From Ruminococcus sp. (GTDB lineage: Bacteria; Bacillota; Clostridia; Oscillospirales; Ruminococcaceae): a stretch of 16,256 nucleotides of DNA. Below the pieces are notes generated by a model, which saw nothing but the letters and a program-made list of their open reading frames with translations, searched no databases and was not told the DNA's origin. Shown piece after piece: positions 1 to 6,216 of the stretch. The stretch spans positions 1 to 16,256 of the forward strand of contig JAILFF010000131.1 in NCBI GenBank assembly GCA_024697705.1. The letters are read 5' to 3'. The position numbers and the translations under genes are program-made. Every line of letters starts with the position of its first letter. The first letter of the stretch is position 1.

Positions 1-45
1 ATATGTGTCTTAGGGTATGACCCCATATAGATCTGACATATATAA

Positions 46-74
46 ATTATACATGATTGATAGTGATTTGTCAA
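46..74 (-). promoter_or_regulatory. Consensus sigma-A promoter leaving the left edge
   Basis: On the minus strand a perfect TTGACA (69-74) is separated by 17 bp from a perfect TATAAT (46-51). Transcription would start near position 39 and run out of the left edge, so the gene served is not in view. The short leader that remains can pair ATATG with CATAT around a GGGT/ACCC mini-stem (1-28). The promoter match is seen directly; activity is inferred. Confidence 0.8.
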
Positions 75-84
75 GTATAAGCGC

Positions 85-119
85 GAATAAAAATACAGTT
101 GACTGCCGCACTTTTATTC
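85..119 (-). terminator. AT-rich hairpin at the lipoprotein stop codon
   Basis: GAATAAAA (85-92) and TTTTATTC (112-119) form a perfect 8-bp inverted repeat around a small CAGT/ACTG stem (96-105). It overlaps the lipoprotein stop codon. Read on the minus strand the 3' arm is T-rich (TTTTTATTC), so it may be a weak bidirectional terminator. The stem is AT-rich and lacks a strong GC core, so this is a tentative call. Confidence 0.35.
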
Positions 120-699
120 AATAGTCAAGGCTGACATGGTAATATTTATTTGTGAACGCCTTTATAACTATTGGCGAAAGTTTCCTAAACGAATCAAGCT
201 GCCCGTATACCTCGTTCATATACTCGCTTTCCGTCAAAAGCTCTTTATCGGTGAGTGTTTTTTTCAGCTTTACGGTTATAGTGTTGATTGCGTCCGATCG
301 ACCTATTATCCCTTCAAATATATCGCTCCTGCTCTTTATGAACTCATATCTTTCTTTGTTTGAAGCAGCGCGAGTAAAGCAAAGTATAACGACATTTGAC
401 ATGACATAAGTACCCGTTGCACCACCAAGGTCGTCACAGATAGGCACAAGTCTGATACCGTTTTTCCCGTAATCCTCAAAAGACCAGCCGAGACCCGGCA
501 CACGCTCCTCGTCTGGGTCGTCAATATACAGAGAAGTGCCTGCTGTCGCTGCCTCAGCAGGCTCGGAAACAGCCGCAGTAGTTGTTATCGCTGTTATCGT
601 TTCAGACGAAGCTATCGTCGTTTCGGCGGTGTACCGAGCTTTTCCGCAGCCTGCAAGCATAGCGCAGGCAAGTATTATTGATATTATGTATCCTTTCAT
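118..699 (-). CDS. Small secreted lipoprotein of unknown function
   Basis: This is a 193-residue lipoprotein that I cannot assign to a family. It begins MKGYIISIILACAMLAGCGK: a short basic start, a hydrophobic stretch and the lipobox LAGC with the acylated Cys at residue 18. Export by Sec and anchoring to the outer face of the membrane are therefore expected. A Thr/Ala/Ser-rich linker (about 20-55) precedes a compact mixed alpha/beta domain (about 60-193). The start was chosen because AAAGGAG lies just upstream of this ATG and the signal peptide begins there; an in-frame extension to 852 would run through a foldback repeat and is unlikely. The gene stands alone, with its own promoter at 870-898. 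The function is open. Confidence 0.8.
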   Translation of the reverse strand: MKGYIISIILACAMLAGCGKARYTAETTIASSETITAITTTAAVSEPAEAATAGTSLYIDDPDEERVPGLGWSFEDYGKNGIRLVPICDDLGGATGTYVMSNVVILCFTRAASNKERYEFIKSRSDIFEGIIGRSDAINTITVKLKKTLTDKELLTESEYMNEVYGQLDSFRKLSPIVIKAFTNKYYHVSLDY

Positions 700-751
700 T
701 TTGGGCTGCTCCTTTCTTAATAAAACAGCATTTGTGTAATGATGAAGTTCA

Positions 752-847
752 TGTAGGGCCGCACCTATGTGTGCGCCCGCGAATATCACATTGTCCCAAA
801 ACGGGCGCACACGGACATGAACACAGTTCATGCAGTGCGCCCCTACA
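752..847. repeat. 96-bp foldback repeat (MITE-like) in an mRNA leader
   Basis: The ends are a 13-bp inverted repeat with one mismatch: TGTAGGGCCGCAC (752-764) and GTGCGCCCCTACA (835-847). Inside are a perfect 11-bp inverted repeat, GTGTGCGCCCG (769-779) with CGGGCGCACAC (802-812), and a perfect CATGAAC-ACA-GTTCATG hairpin (816-832). The GGGCGCAC arm can pair with either partner, so more than one fold is possible. There is no coding capacity for a transposase and I saw no clear target-site duplication. It sits between the lipoprotein promoter and its start codon, so it should be transcribed as part of the leader. It could be a non-autonomous mobile element or an interspersed intergenic repeat. 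Confidence 0.7.
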
Positions 848-869
848 AACACAATTGCTCATTTATAAT

Positions 870-898
870 ATTATACCACATTTCACCTGCTGTTTCAA
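870..898 (-). promoter_or_regulatory. Promoter of the lipoprotein gene
   Basis: On the minus strand TTGAAA (893-898), a 17-bp spacer and TATAAT (870-875) form a near-consensus promoter. A TG one base before the -10 box makes it an extended -10 as well. Start would be near 863, giving a leader of about 160 nt that includes the foldback repeat at 752-847. It lies just downstream of the mazF terminator. Confidence 0.75.
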
Positions 899-902
899 GC
901 AT

Positions 903-932
903 AAAAAACAGAACGAGGTCTCCCCCGTCCTG
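903..932 (-). terminator. Terminator of mazF
   Basis: On the minus strand a 10-bp stem with two G-T pairs (arms 909-918 and 923-932, loop GAGA) is followed by six T (903-908). It begins a few bases after the mazF stop, a standard intrinsic terminator. Confidence 0.85.
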
Positions 933-939
933 CTCTTTT

Positions 940-1293
940 TTACCCCTGTCCCCCAAGCCCGAACGACACCGAAAGCGCCGAATCGACCTTATCCATCGAA
1001 GCCGTGTCAAGCTCGCCCATGCGTTCGCGCAGGCGGCGCTTGTCGAGAGTCCTTATCTGTTCGAGAAGAATGATCGAATCCTTGGCAAGACCGCTGTCGC
1101 CGCTTGTCACGGTGATATGCGTGGGCAGTCTTGCCTTATCGCGGCGGCTGGTAATAGCGGCGGCGATCACGGTGGGGGAATGGCGGTTGCCGACGTCGTT
1201 CTGCACGATAAGTACCGGTCTTATCCCGCCCTGTTCCGAGCCGACGACCGGGCTTAAGTCGGCGTAGTATATTTCTCCTCTGTGTACGCTCAT
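940..1293 (-). CDS. mazF: MazF/PemK-family endoribonuclease toxin (EndoA-like)
   Basis: This is a 117-residue protein, the usual size of Firmicute EndoA/MazF, a sequence-specific single-strand mRNA interferase. It begins MSVHRGEIYYADLSPVVGSE, the canonical MazF start, followed by GGIRPVLIVQND. Arg25 and Thr48 fall at the positions known to be catalytic in B. subtilis MazF, and the C-terminal LLEQIRTLDKRRL helix is conserved, so the enzyme looks intact. The start is set by AAAGGAG upstream and by homology; the frame stays open for 19 more codons without support. It lies downstream of gdhA on the same strand, behind that gene's terminator. The usual MazE/EndoAI antitoxin gene directly upstream is absent: the 219-bp gap holds no suitable reading frame. 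The antitoxin may be elsewhere. Confidence 0.92.
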   Translation of the reverse strand: MSVHRGEIYYADLSPVVGSEQGGIRPVLIVQNDVGNRHSPTVIAAAITSRRDKARLPTHITVTSGDSGLAKDSIILLEQIRTLDKRRLRERMGELDTASMDKVDSALSVSFGLGGQG

Positions 1294-1430
1294 TTTATAT
1301 CTCTCCTTTTGGGTTTTGTTTTCAAGAATATATTGCCCGCCCGCGGACAAGTTTATTCATACGGATAAGGAGCTTTTTTGTCGAAAAGTGGTCATACCAC
1401 ATTGTATGAACGCGGCTTGCAAAATGCCAT

Positions 1431-1468
1431 AAAAAGAAAAACCGCATATCCATCGGATACACGGTCTT
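1431..1468 (-). terminator. Terminator of gdhA
   Basis: On the minus strand the stem ACCGTGTATCC / GGATATGCGGT (G-T pairs, loop GAT) is followed by TTTTTCTTTTT (1431-1440). It lies about 45 bp after the gdhA stop, a normal intrinsic terminator. Confidence 0.85.
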
Positions 1469-1512
1469 TCTTCATTTAAACAGTGGTATATATAATCGGC
1501 TTGAAATATCTA

Positions 1513-2865
1513 TCAAACAATACCCTGCCACAGCATTGCATTTGCAACCTTCAGGAAGCCCGCAATGTTTGCGCCCGCGATAAGATCGTCGCCAAGACCA
1601 TACTCGTTCGCAGCCTTGATCGAAGCGGAGAAGATGTTCTTCATGATGCTGTGAAGCTTAGCGTCAACCTCTTCGGCAGTCCAGTTGTATCTCATGGAGT
1701 TCTGGCTCATTTCCAGACCCGAAACAGCAACGCCGCCCGCATTAACAGCCTTGGAAGGAGCAACAACAGCGCCGTTAGCCTTCAGATACTCAACAGCTTC
1801 GAGAGTGGTAGGCATATTTGCAACCTCTACATAATACTTAGCGCCGTTCGCAATGATGTTCTTGGCGTCGGCAAGCTCAACTTCGTTCTGAGTAGCGCAG
1901 GGCATATAGATGTCAGCCTTAACTTCCCAAGGTCTCTTGCCCGCGAAGAACGGAACGCCGAACTTATCGGCATAATCCTGAACTCTGTTGCGGCAGGAAG
2001 CACGCATTTCGAGCAGATAGTTTACCTTCTCCTCGGTGCTGATGCCGTCCTTGTCGTAGATGTAGCCGTCGGGACCCGAGATGGTAACAACCTTGCCGCC
2101 CAGCTCGTTTACCTTCTTGATGGTGCCCCATGCAACGTTGCCGAAGCCCGATACCGCAAAGGTCTTGCCCTCGATGCTGTCGCCGAAGTGCTTGAGCATC
2201 TCAACGGTGTAGTAAACAGCGCCGTAGCCGGTAGCCTCGGGACGGATAAGCGAACCGCCGCACTCCATGCTCTTGCCGGTGAGAACGCCGGTGAACTCGT
2301 TTCTGATCCTCTTGTACTGACCGAACAGATAACCGATCTCTCTGCCGCCTACGCCGATATCGCCTGCGGGAACGTCGGTGTTAGCGCCAACGTGCTTGCA
2401 AAGCTCGGTCATGAAGCTCTGGCAGAAACGCATAACCTCAGCGTCGGACTTGCCCTGCGGGTCGAAGTCGGAACCGCCCTTGCCGCCGCCCATCGGAAGG
2501 CTGGTAAGGCTGTTCTTGAAGATCTGCTCGAAGCCTAAGAACTTGATAACGGAAGCGCATACGGTGGGGTGGAATCTTAAGCCGCCCTTGTAGGGTCCGA
2601 TAGCGGAGTTGAACTGGATTCTGTAACCGCGGTTGACCTGGACCTTGCCGTTGTCGTCTACCCACGGAACTCTGAACATAACCTGACGCTCAGGCTCAAC
2701 TATTCTTTCAACAACGCCGGCTTCAACGAGGTCGGGTCTCTTTTCGATAACAGGTTCAATTGTGATAAGAACCTCTTTAACAGCCTGTAAAAACTCGGGC
2801 TCGCCGGGGTTTCTCTTTTCTACCTTGGCAAAAATGTCAGCAAGGTACTGATTCTTGAATTCCAT
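1513..2865 (-). CDS. gdhA: NADP-type glutamate dehydrogenase
   Basis: This 450-residue protein is a hexameric class I glutamate dehydrogenase, which makes glutamate from 2-oxoglutarate, ammonium and NAD(P)H in the cytoplasm. The N-terminal domain holds GPYKGGLRFHP (90-100) and PMGGGKGGSDFDP (124-136) with the substrate-binding and catalytic lysines (catalytic Lys129). DVPAGDIGVGGREIGY (164-179) contains the catalytic Asp169. The Rossmann domain has SGFGNVAWG (239-247), and a Ser-containing turn (TISGPDGY) follows the second strand, as in NADP-preferring enzymes. Length is normal for the family. TAAGGAGG sits 9 bp before ATG, making the start secure. It has a perfect consensus promoter (2937-2965), a short leader with a hairpin, and its own terminator, so it is probably monocistronic and highly expressed. 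Confidence 0.97.
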   Translation of the reverse strand: MEFKNQYLADIFAKVEKRNPGEPEFLQAVKEVLITIEPVIEKRPDLVEAGVVERIVEPERQVMFRVPWVDDNGKVQVNRGYRIQFNSAIGPYKGGLRFHPTVCASVIKFLGFEQIFKNSLTSLPMGGGKGGSDFDPQGKSDAEVMRFCQSFMTELCKHVGANTDVPAGDIGVGGREIGYLFGQYKRIRNEFTGVLTGKSMECGGSLIRPEATGYGAVYYTVEMLKHFGDSIEGKTFAVSGFGNVAWGTIKKVNELGGKVVTISGPDGYIYDKDGISTEEKVNYLLEMRASCRNRVQDYADKFGVPFFAGKRPWEVKADIYMPCATQNEVELADAKNIIANGAKYYVEVANMPTTLEAVEYLKANGAVVAPSKAVNAGGVAVSGLEMSQNSMRYNWTAEEVDAKLHSIMKNIFSASIKAANEYGLGDDLIAGANIAGFLKVANAMLWQGIV

Positions 2866-2897
2866 GTGGGGATTCCTCCTTATATATTACAGCATTT

Positions 2898-2919
2898 GGC
2901 AGCTTAATAATGCGCTGCC
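2898..2919 (-). promoter_or_regulatory. Leader hairpin of gdhA
   Basis: In the approximately 65-nt gdhA leader, GGCAGC and GCTGCC form a perfect 6-bp stem with a 10-nt AT-rich loop. It ends roughly 20 nt before the ribosome binding site and is not followed by a T-run. It could stabilise the mRNA; no known riboswitch fold is recognisable in so short a leader. Confidence 0.45.
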
Positions 2920-2936
2920 CGACATCGAACGTTAAT

Positions 2937-2965
2937 ATTATAACACACTAACTCGGCTTTGTCAA
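2937..2965 (-). promoter_or_regulatory. Perfect consensus promoter of gdhA
   Basis: On the minus strand TTGACA (2960-2965), a 17-bp spacer and TATAAT (2937-2942) match the sigma-A consensus at all 12 positions. Start is expected near 2930. The AT-rich stretch just upstream (2966-3035) could act as an UP element. Confidence 0.88.
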
Positions 2966-3216
2966 CCGTTTTTGAAAACTTTTTTTGAAAAATTGCAGAA
3001 AAATATGAGGTTTGGCGCATTTTTGTTTAATTTTTGCAAGTTCAGGAAATTGCTCCGTCATTCATTAGTCATTATGCTATCACTTTAAAGTCCTCGGACG
3101 AGGGAACAGCCCCACATAATACGGAACATGATTAATTTTAGGGCGGGGGCTTGCTCCTGACCGTTCGCCCCGTTAATTTGCGTATCCGTGCGAATATCCC
3201 GACTTCCGCGCAATCT

Positions 3217-3383
3217 TTTTGCGAAATATCGCCGGTCTGAACTTTGTTCAGACAGCTCTTTCGCAAAATAAAATCGGCAATTTCTTTGTTTCCGTACTGT
3301 TTTGCAGAGCTATTCGCTTGTGCGTTTTTGTTTGCTTTCCTATGAAATTGCCGATTTTAATTTTGTCCGCTCACTTTTGCGAA
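3217..3383. repeat. Nested perfect inverted repeats, possible structured RNA
   Basis: Three perfect inverted repeats lie together. TTTTGCGAAA (3217-3226) pairs with TTTCGCAAAA (3259-3268) and encloses GTCTGAAC-TTT-GTTCAGAC (3235-3253). Directly after, TAAAATCGGCAATTTC (3269-3284) is a perfect 16-bp inverted repeat of 3344-3359. A third copy, TTTTGCGAA (3375-3383), can compete for the first stem. Alternative pairings of this kind suggest an RNA or a foldback element, but no promoter for it is evident. Confidence 0.5.
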
Positions 3384-3412
3384 TTTTCAGGATTTACTTG
3401 ACCGTCGGCTTT

Positions 3413-3540
3413 GCATTTGTTGCGCTTCGCGCAAATGGGGCTCTGCCATGCGTGAACGCGAAAGCGTTCATGCGATACCCCGCAAAGGGGAGCGCTGCCC
3501 CCTTTGAACCCCCGCAAGGGGGGAGCCCCCCCTTGACCCC
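3413..3540. repeat. Cluster of GC-rich tetraloop hairpins
   Basis: A run of short hairpins, several with GNRA loops: TGCGC-TTC-GCGCA (3421-3433); GCGTGAACGC-GAAA-GCGTTCATGC (3450-3473, one G-T pair); CCCC-GCAAA-GGGG (3478-3490); AAAGGGG/CCCCTTT (3484-3505); CCCCC-GCAA-GGGGG (3509-3522); CAAGGGGGG/CCCCCCTTG (3515-3535). Many arms overlap, so they can switch partners. Similar GC-rich intergenic blocks are, from general knowledge, common in ruminococcal genomes, so a dispersed intergenic repeat is the likeliest reading. Confidence 0.55.
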
Positions 3541-3575
3541 GTTTTTGTCATCACTTGCGCTTCTTTTTTCGCATC

Positions 3576-3600
3576 AAAAAAGGGGTTCATATGAACCCCT
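3576..3600 (-). terminator. Terminator overlapping the NUDIX stop codon
   Basis: AGGGGTTCATATGAACCCCT (3581-3600) is a perfect 20-bp palindrome, followed on the minus strand by a T-run (3576-3580). The palindrome contains the last codons (Gly-Phe-Ile) and the stop of the NUDIX gene, so coding sequence doubles as terminator stem. Confidence 0.85.
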
Positions 3601-4108
3601 CCTGCATAAGCAATGGATACAATTCCGAATACCGCCTTGCTACCGGAAACGCTATCTTCTTCTGCGCTATCATATTCTCAAACTCCGACTTGCTCACCAA
3701 ACGCGCGTCGGCAGTCTCGCCCTCCTGCAATACTATCTCGGAAAGCTCAACATCGCGGCGCAGAAAATAACAGTCGATAAAGGCGTTCTTCTCCGTGACC
3801 GTCCCGAACAGCTTTAGCTCCTCGGGCTGCGCAGAGATACCCGTTTCCTCGCGAAGCTCCCTCACCGCCGCCGAAACACTGTCCTCACCCGCCAGCACCG
3901 AGCCCGCCGTCAGCTCCCATACTCCCGGATATGACGACTTTTCGGGCGAACGCAGCGTACACAACAGCCGCCCGTGCGAATCCATCGTGGCGATCATCAC
4001 GACCACATGAAATTCCCCCTCGTTCAGCGACCCGTTTCCGCGCTTCGCCGTCCTGCCGAGAGGTTTTCTGTGCTCGTCGTATAGATCCCGGTATTCCTCC
4101 GTAGCCAT
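3587..4108 (-). CDS. NUDIX hydrolase
   Basis: This 173-residue protein is of the NUDIX type that begins with a short EEYRDLYDEHRKPLGR segment, as in isopentenyl-diphosphate isomerase-like and YfcD-like proteins. The Nudix box fits exactly at residues 69-91: Gly, five residues, Glu, seven residues, then RELREETGI. Metal-dependent hydrolysis of a nucleoside-diphosphate-linked compound is therefore expected; the substrate cannot be read from sequence. The ATG at 4108 is preferred because AGGGGGTGA precedes it and homologues start there; an in-frame ATG at 4183 would overlap tadA by about 49 bp. It follows tadA by 26 bp and is probably co-transcribed. The terminator palindrome covers its last codons. 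Confidence 0.9.
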   Translation of the reverse strand: MATEEYRDLYDEHRKPLGRTAKRGNGSLNEGEFHVVVMIATMDSHGRLLCTLRSPEKSSYPGVWELTAGSVLAGEDSVSAAVRELREETGISAQPEELKLFGTVTEKNAFIDCYFLRRDVELSEIVLQEGETADARLVSKSEFENMIAQKKIAFPVARRYSELYPLLMQEGFI

Positions 4109-4134
4109 CTGCCGTTCACCCCCTGCGGACGAGA

Positions 4135-4599
4135 CTATCTTTTCCGCAGCTCCCTGAAAAAATCTTTGAGAAGTGCTGTACATTCGTCCTTCAATACTCC
4201 ACTTGTGACCTGCGGCGTGTGGTTCAGCCCCTGTTCAAACACATTGAAAAGCGACCCGCACGCGCCGAATCGCAGTTCGTCCGCGCCGTACACCACCCGT
4301 TCGACGCGGCTGTTCACGACGGCGCCCGCGCACATCACGCACGGTTCGAGGGTGACATAGAGAGCGCAGTCCACGAGCCGCCAGCCGCCGAGTCTTTCGG
4401 AAGCCTGAGCTATTGCGATAAGTTCGGCGTGGGAGAGTGAGGACTTATCCTTTTCGCGGCGGTTGAAGCCTTCGCCGACTATCAAGCCGTCCGACTGTCT
4501 CACGACGACCGCGCCGACGGGAACGTCGTCGTTTTCGGCGGCAAGCATCGCAAGCTCAATGCAGCGCCGCATATAATATTCGTCATTTAACTCAGCCAT
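4135..4599 (-). CDS. tadA: tRNA-specific adenosine deaminase
   Basis: This 154-residue protein converts adenosine 34 to inosine in the wobble position of tRNA-Arg(ACG), letting it read CGU, CGC and CGA. The zinc site is complete: HAE (His57, Glu59 as proton shuttle) and PCVMC (86-90; Cys87, Cys90). The N-terminal MRRCIELAMLAAENDDVPVGAVVV segment and the NSRVERVVYGA stretch are typical of TadA rather than of cytidine deaminases. Length is normal. The ribosome binding site is poor (GGTG about 8 bp upstream), but the start agrees with homologues. It leads a two-gene unit with the NUDIX gene, and a heptamer fold-back element lies just upstream. Confidence 0.95.
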   Translation of the reverse strand: MAELNDEYYMRRCIELAMLAAENDDVPVGAVVVRQSDGLIVGEGFNRREKDKSSLSHAELIAIAQASERLGGWRLVDCALYVTLEPCVMCAGAVVNSRVERVVYGADELRFGACGSLFNVFEQGLNHTPQVTSGVLKDECTALLKDFFRELRKR

Positions 4600-4630
4600 G
4601 CTATTACACCATAAATGAGCATTTAATAGA

Positions 4631-4752
4631 AGATAAAAGATAAGAGATAAAAGATAAAAGATATATTTTAATCTCCGTGTTTGAAATATTAAACTAATAT
4701 TTCACTGTTGCGTATTATATCTTTTATCTATTATCTTTAATCTTTTATCTTA
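4631..4752. repeat. Fold-back element built from heptamer tandem repeats
   Basis: Left arm 4631-4665 is five tandem copies of AGATAAA with slight variation. Right arm 4718-4752 is five copies of TATCTTT, the same heptamer in inverted orientation and the same 35-bp length. Between them lies GAAATATTA-AAC-TAATATTTC (4683-4703), a perfect 9-bp hairpin. The whole can fold as one long AT-rich hairpin. It separates the CPBP gene from tadA, where no ordinary terminator was found, and may serve as one. A three-copy version of the heptamer is at 6196-6216. Confidence 0.7.
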
Positions 4753-4779
4753 AAGTAGATGCTTATTTGTAATTTTTCT

Positions 4780-5979
4780 TTATATAAACGAAACCGAAAG
4801 AATAGTCGATAAAAGCATACATATCAGCCATATAACCGTCCAGCTCGAATTGAGCAGCTGCCGCACCTTTTGCTGAAAAGTCAGTTCCGTATTGTCATTT
4901 ACCAACTTGAACGGATTATCAAAATGTATCCGCATGAATATCAGGAACAGGAATGAAACGCAGAGCATCACAAGGCAGACGCTTATCTCCGTCAGCCTGT
5001 TGCGGATAAGGAACTTCTCCTTTGCGAGCGTGTTCAGCAGCAGCGTTATATTCGTAAAGAAAAGGTTTGTCACCATCGCGGGGATAAGGCTGCCGTTTCT
5101 TATCGTGAACACTCCGAGCGCTATCCCGAGCGTGAACATATACAGTATCTTTGAAATATCGCGGTAGCAGAGCGCCGCCGCAAGCGATGAGATAAATATC
5201 GCGAAGTTGTCGCCGAACTGCCTGAAAAGCTGCAATATGCACCCTCGGAAAAGTATCTCCGTCAGTATCGGCACCAGCACCAGTTCGCAGACAAAATAGC
5301 ATATCTGCGCCTGTTCGGTGTCGGTCTGTATATATGTATAGAACGTAACGTCAATGTTTATCATCTGAAGCATATACGTCAGCAGGTAGTCGAAGAACCT
5401 GAAGCAGACGAAAAGCATCAGCGCCACCGAAAAGCCGTAAAAGACGAGCCGCCTGTCGAGCTTTGACCGCGGGATAGCCACCTTTGATGGCAGCTTTACG
5501 ATCTTAAGCATGACGATGATGGGGAAGCACAGCAGCGCTATCCTCGTCAGGCAATAAACATACATTTGTTCGGAGCTGACGGCGTAGCTCATACTCCGCA
5601 GCGAGTAATAGGTGCGGTTGATGAACACATGATCGTAATGCGTTTTCATGAACATATAGAAAAACTGTTCAAAGCAGAAATAGATCATCATCAGCATACT
5701 TAAAAACTGCAAGCAGCCGTGCAGAGAGTTTATCTCAGCCGTCACCGCCAGTTTATCGGCAAAGCCGCCGCCGTCAACGTAAGTATGCTCGCGCTTGTCA
5801 TGAACGAACCGATATCCGAGCTTATTGAATCCCGCGTTTCTCCAGCGGGTAAAAGCGCTGCGGTATTCCTCGTCCTGATTATTGTAAACTCTGTCGGAAG
5901 CGATATCGACCATATAGCTGTTTTGCTTATTTTCGGACGAATCCTCCGACGCTGCGGGCTGCTCGGTATTCTCTGCCAT
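4780..5979 (-). CDS. CPBP-fold multi-pass membrane protein, catalytically degenerate
   Basis: This 399-residue protein has a polar N-terminal segment of about 85 residues, then about eight to nine hydrophobic segments, with a short polar stretch near 350-375. The region 225-320 resembles the CPBP (CaaX protease and bacteriocin-processing, ABI) domain, with TEILFRG standing for the EExxxR motif. The first Glu is Thr240, and the histidines of the later FxxxH and HxxxN/D motifs are not present (ALCYRD and TNLFFTN occur there). A proteolytic role is thus doubtful; a non-enzymatic membrane role is an inference. The ATG at 5979 is preferred over an in-frame GTG at 5991 because AGAAGGTGG gives the right spacing. 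It has its own promoter (6019-6047). The family call is moderate. Confidence 0.7.
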   Translation of the reverse strand: MAENTEQPAASEDSSENKQNSYMVDIASDRVYNNQDEEYRSAFTRWRNAGFNKLGYRFVHDKREHTYVDGGGFADKLAVTAEINSLHGCLQFLSMLMMIYFCFEQFFYMFMKTHYDHVFINRTYYSLRSMSYAVSSEQMYVYCLTRIALLCFPIIVMLKIVKLPSKVAIPRSKLDRRLVFYGFSVALMLFVCFRFFDYLLTYMLQMINIDVTFYTYIQTDTEQAQICYFVCELVLVPILTEILFRGCILQLFRQFGDNFAIFISSLAAALCYRDISKILYMFTLGIALGVFTIRNGSLIPAMVTNLFFTNITLLLNTLAKEKFLIRNRLTEISVCLVMLCVSFLFLIFMRIHFDNPFKLVNDNTELTFQQKVRQLLNSSWTVIWLICMLLSTILSVSFI

Positions 5980-6018
5980 TGCGTTCACCACCTTCTCATT
6001 TTCGGATAAATCATTTTT

Positions 6019-6047
6019 ATTATATCACATCATTCCCGCTAAGTCCA
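6019..6047 (-). promoter_or_regulatory. Promoter of the CPBP-like gene
   Basis: On the minus strand TATAAT (6019-6024) with an extended TGA before it lies 17 bp from TGGACT (6042-6047), which matches the -35 consensus at four of six positions. A start near 6012 gives a leader of about 33 nt. Confidence 0.6.
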
Positions 6048-6097
6048 GTTCAAAAGCCGCAGTTTTACGTTTTTTTAACAAATTTAGCGAAGCATAA

Positions 6098-6126
6098 AGC
6101 CGCCCGTGCCTTACGCACGAACGGCT
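6098..6126 (-). terminator. Terminator-like hairpin after the MBOAT operon
   Basis: The 12-nt arms 6098-6109 and 6115-6126 pair fully if two G-T pairs are allowed on the minus strand, with a 5-nt loop. The minus-strand T-run is short (TTTATG); on the plus strand TTGTTATTATT follows. It may work in either direction. It lies about 90 bp downstream of the last operon gene. Confidence 0.55.
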
Positions 6127-6195
6127 TGTTATTATTAATTTGATCTCGGGACATTCGCGCTATCATTTGCGAATACCGCATGCTTTGCGGCTCAA

Positions 6196-6216
6196 TATCT
6201 TTTATCCTTTATCTTT
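6196..6216. repeat. Three-copy heptamer repeat
   Basis: TATCTTT-TATCCTT-TATCTTT is the same heptamer as in the fold-back element at 4631-4752. On the minus strand it starts inside the TAA stop of the 191-residue membrane protein gene. With the two arms at 4631-4752 this makes three loci of one 7-bp unit in about 1.6 kb. Confidence 0.6.

Larger units (their letters stand above)
2966..3575. other. Gene-free region between gdhA promoter and NUDIX terminator
   Basis: About 600 bp without a supportable gene on either strand; the short open frames across it have no family resemblance or ribosome binding site. It falls into an AT-rich part (2966-3060), a mixed part with a small CCTC/GAGG hairpin (near 3093-3104), a set of nested perfect inverted repeats (3217-3383) and a GC-rich hairpin cluster (3413-3540). 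I recognise no known RNA family. Confidence 0.6.

Noticed and set aside
752..847. Insertion sequence
   Set aside because: Terminal inverted repeats exist, but there is no transposase and no clear target duplication, so only a MITE-like label is supportable.
1483..2538. Long plus-strand open frame opposite gdhA
   Set aside because: It is the antisense of a certain gdhA gene; its protein shows no family pattern and has no ribosome binding site.
3302..3817. Plus-strand open frames across the GC-rich hairpins
   Set aside because: Composition is dictated by the hairpin repeat, and the frames enter the NUDIX gene antisense.
4631..4752. CRISPR-like array
   Set aside because: The units are only 7 bp, directly adjacent, without spacers, and no cas genes are near.
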